From: Adiantum capillus-veneris
Lineage: Eukaryota; Streptophyta; Polypodiopsida; Polypodiales; Pteridaceae
Assembly (NCBI GenBank): GCA_014529385.2
Contig: CM043955.1
Coordinates: forward strand, 143,291,640 to 143,355,639
Reading direction: 5' to 3'
Length of the DNA stretch: 64,000 bases
Position numbers and translations under genes: made by a program. Below the pieces are notes generated by a model that had not been told where the DNA came from, ran no database searches, and worked only from the letters and a program-made list of their open reading frames with translations. Below are positions 62,314 to 64,000 of this stretch, piece after piece; the first letter of the stretch is position 1; every line of letters starts with the position of its first letter.

Positions 62314-64000
62314 CCTAATTTGGCGCACGTCCTCATGTGCCGGTGAAGCAAAACATGGTGACATGGTAGAAAGCAAGTCCATGGAAGAAATGTTGAGCTG
62401 CAAAACATAAGAACAAGTAATGAGCATCAAAGGCCACCAAGATTGAACAAAACATGAAGCATAAATGAACAATCATGCAAAGTGATTTTTTGCTTCTAAA
62501 AGATGGGTCAATCATAGTCAAAAACTAGACAACATAAAGCAAAAAAATATTCAAACTATTGTGAAAATTAAACCACTTGAAATTTCAGTTTTATGCATGA
62601 AACACAAGCAATCAGTTATGACCCTAGGCTAAGGAAAGTTCATAAACCTACTAGCCTAAAAACTATGTGAACAATCTTAATAAATCATTCAAGTCTATCA
62701 TGTCTATGGGCTATAAAAAAGCTCCTAATCTATTAGTACATTCCCAAAGTTTTTTGAAGCTCATGGAAGTTTTGATTTAGTCATTCTTAGAAAAATTAAA
62801 GCACAATCACAAGGCTACCACCCCAAGGAAAGTCTAGGTGCGACTCTCGGCTCCTTGAACCCTCAAGAAGGTGTTCCAAAAGCCTACTAGTTTACCAAGG
62901 CGACGGCTAACCCCTATCAACCCAGGGCATCGGTTTAGGGCCTTGACCAAGCGAGTCAAGGTGATTCCCCTCGCCTACCAAGTGCCGATAAGGCGCTAGG
63001 CCTCACATAGACACAACATAACATAGAATTTTTATTATCACGTGTCTTAGTAGCATTTTGGCTACTTTTTTGGACACTTCTTTGCTTCATGGTTCATTTT
63101 TTAGCACATTTTTATTGATTCCTTTATGAGATGTTTATGGAAATTGGACTAAAAAGATTAAAGCCTAATCATAGCCCTAGGTCATGAAAAAAATGAGTGG
63201 GATATTACAACTATCACTAAGAATCTAGGACTAGAAAGAAATGAACCTACATTAACCTAAGGTCAAGGCCAATTACCTATGATTTACACACATAAAACCT
63301 AATTTTTTGATGAGTTTAATTTTCGCAAAGCAAAGTGTTGAAACTTTAAAATGCCTAGCTTTCTAACATGAAAATACCATAGCTTAGAAGAAAAATTTCA
63401 CTTAAACCAAGCAAGAGAATGGAGAGATGAACAAAGAGCCAAATCATGGAAGGATTACACCTATTCATGCTCTTCGAGCATCCTTGAGCAAGCATCCTTT
63501 GAGTAGAGAAGTCTCCTGATCTTTTTTTATTTGCAAAAAGAAGCCTTTTGAAGCTAAGTGTAAACACAAGCTCCAAAAACCAATTATTGAAAGCGAAATG
63601 CACACAAAAACATCAATGAATACCTAAAGCTAGGGTCTTGCATACCCGAATTTTCCAAAGGGAAAAAAGTGCCTTTGGTTATGCACATGATGCTCTAAAG
63701 TAGCAAATTTATGCATATATAACAACCATGAGAGAGATAAAATGCTTCTACATAAGCACATTTGACAATTTTTACCAACTCTCATGCATGATTCAAAAGT
63801 CGATTAATTTTTAGCTCTATGAAATATGGAGTTTAAAACAAGCCAAGAGGTGAAAATAATGCAACTTTTGAATGAAATGAAGTGGCTCTCGATTGCCGAA
63901 TTTTACATTTTAAACTTTTCAAAAAGTTGGCTAACAACTAGCTCTTGAATTCTACAATTTAAGAACATGCTATGAGCTAGAGATGACTGCAACTTGATGA
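62314..64000. other. element D interior, non-coding so far
   Basis: AT-rich, with a GC-rich block at 62870-63005 that holds a short hairpin (CCTTGAC / GTCAAGG, 62941-62961). The minus-strand frames 62089-62472 and 63355-63603 show no known motif. If element D resembles element C, this is the 3' non-coding part, and any ORF would lie beyond the window. Confidence 0.45.

Overview
This is repeat-rich nuclear DNA of a land plant. No intact single-copy host gene is visible. The plant signals are Ty1/copia and Ty3/gypsy elements with tRNA-iMet-like and TGGCGCC-type primer-binding sites, intronless pseudogene copies of a class I fructose-bisphosphate aldolase and of 60S ribosomal protein L12, and very long AC and AG microsatellites. 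One gypsy element carries two H2C2 integrase zinc-binding domains in a row. From memory that arrangement fits non-seed plants such as ferns, lycophytes or bryophytes, but this is a weak inference.

Layout: 1-8.0 kb is AT-rich and almost gene-free, with an orphan ORF (412-846, minus), microsatellites and a diverged internal duplication. 8.0-15.9 kb holds an LTR-like fragment, then a heavily mutated plus-strand gypsy gag-pol (10.6-14.8 kb) with decayed minus-strand coiled-coil ORFs on both sides. 17.7-43.6 kb is a three-level nest on the minus strand. A gypsy element is split inside its RT/RNase H region by a 16.9-kb RT-less LTR element (19476-36365, target duplication CATGC). That element is itself split by a young copia element (27709-32996, plus strand, target duplication GTCAG).

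45.2-53.5 kb holds two partial copies of a chromodomain gypsy element on the minus strand. One is interrupted by a second copia element (47290-52480, minus strand, target duplication AGGTG). 54.0-55.7 kb is an unusual minisatellite of about 75-bp units, each containing an inverted repeat. 57.3-61.2 kb is dominated by TC/AG microsatellites around the aldolase and RPL12 pseudogenes. 61.35-64.0 kb is the 3' LTR and adjoining interior of another minus-strand LTR element that leaves the window.

The order of events can be read directly. The gypsy host came first, then the large RT-less element (LTRs differ by roughly 4-6% by eye, plus indels), then copia 1 (2 differences in 272 bp). Copia 2 is of intermediate age (12 differences in 192 bp). 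Almost all coding stretches carry stops or frameshifts. Many stops are TAG where glutamine would be expected, a pattern suggesting decay of methylated cytosines. The most unusual items are the hairpin minisatellite and the long non-canonical ORF inside the RT-less element.
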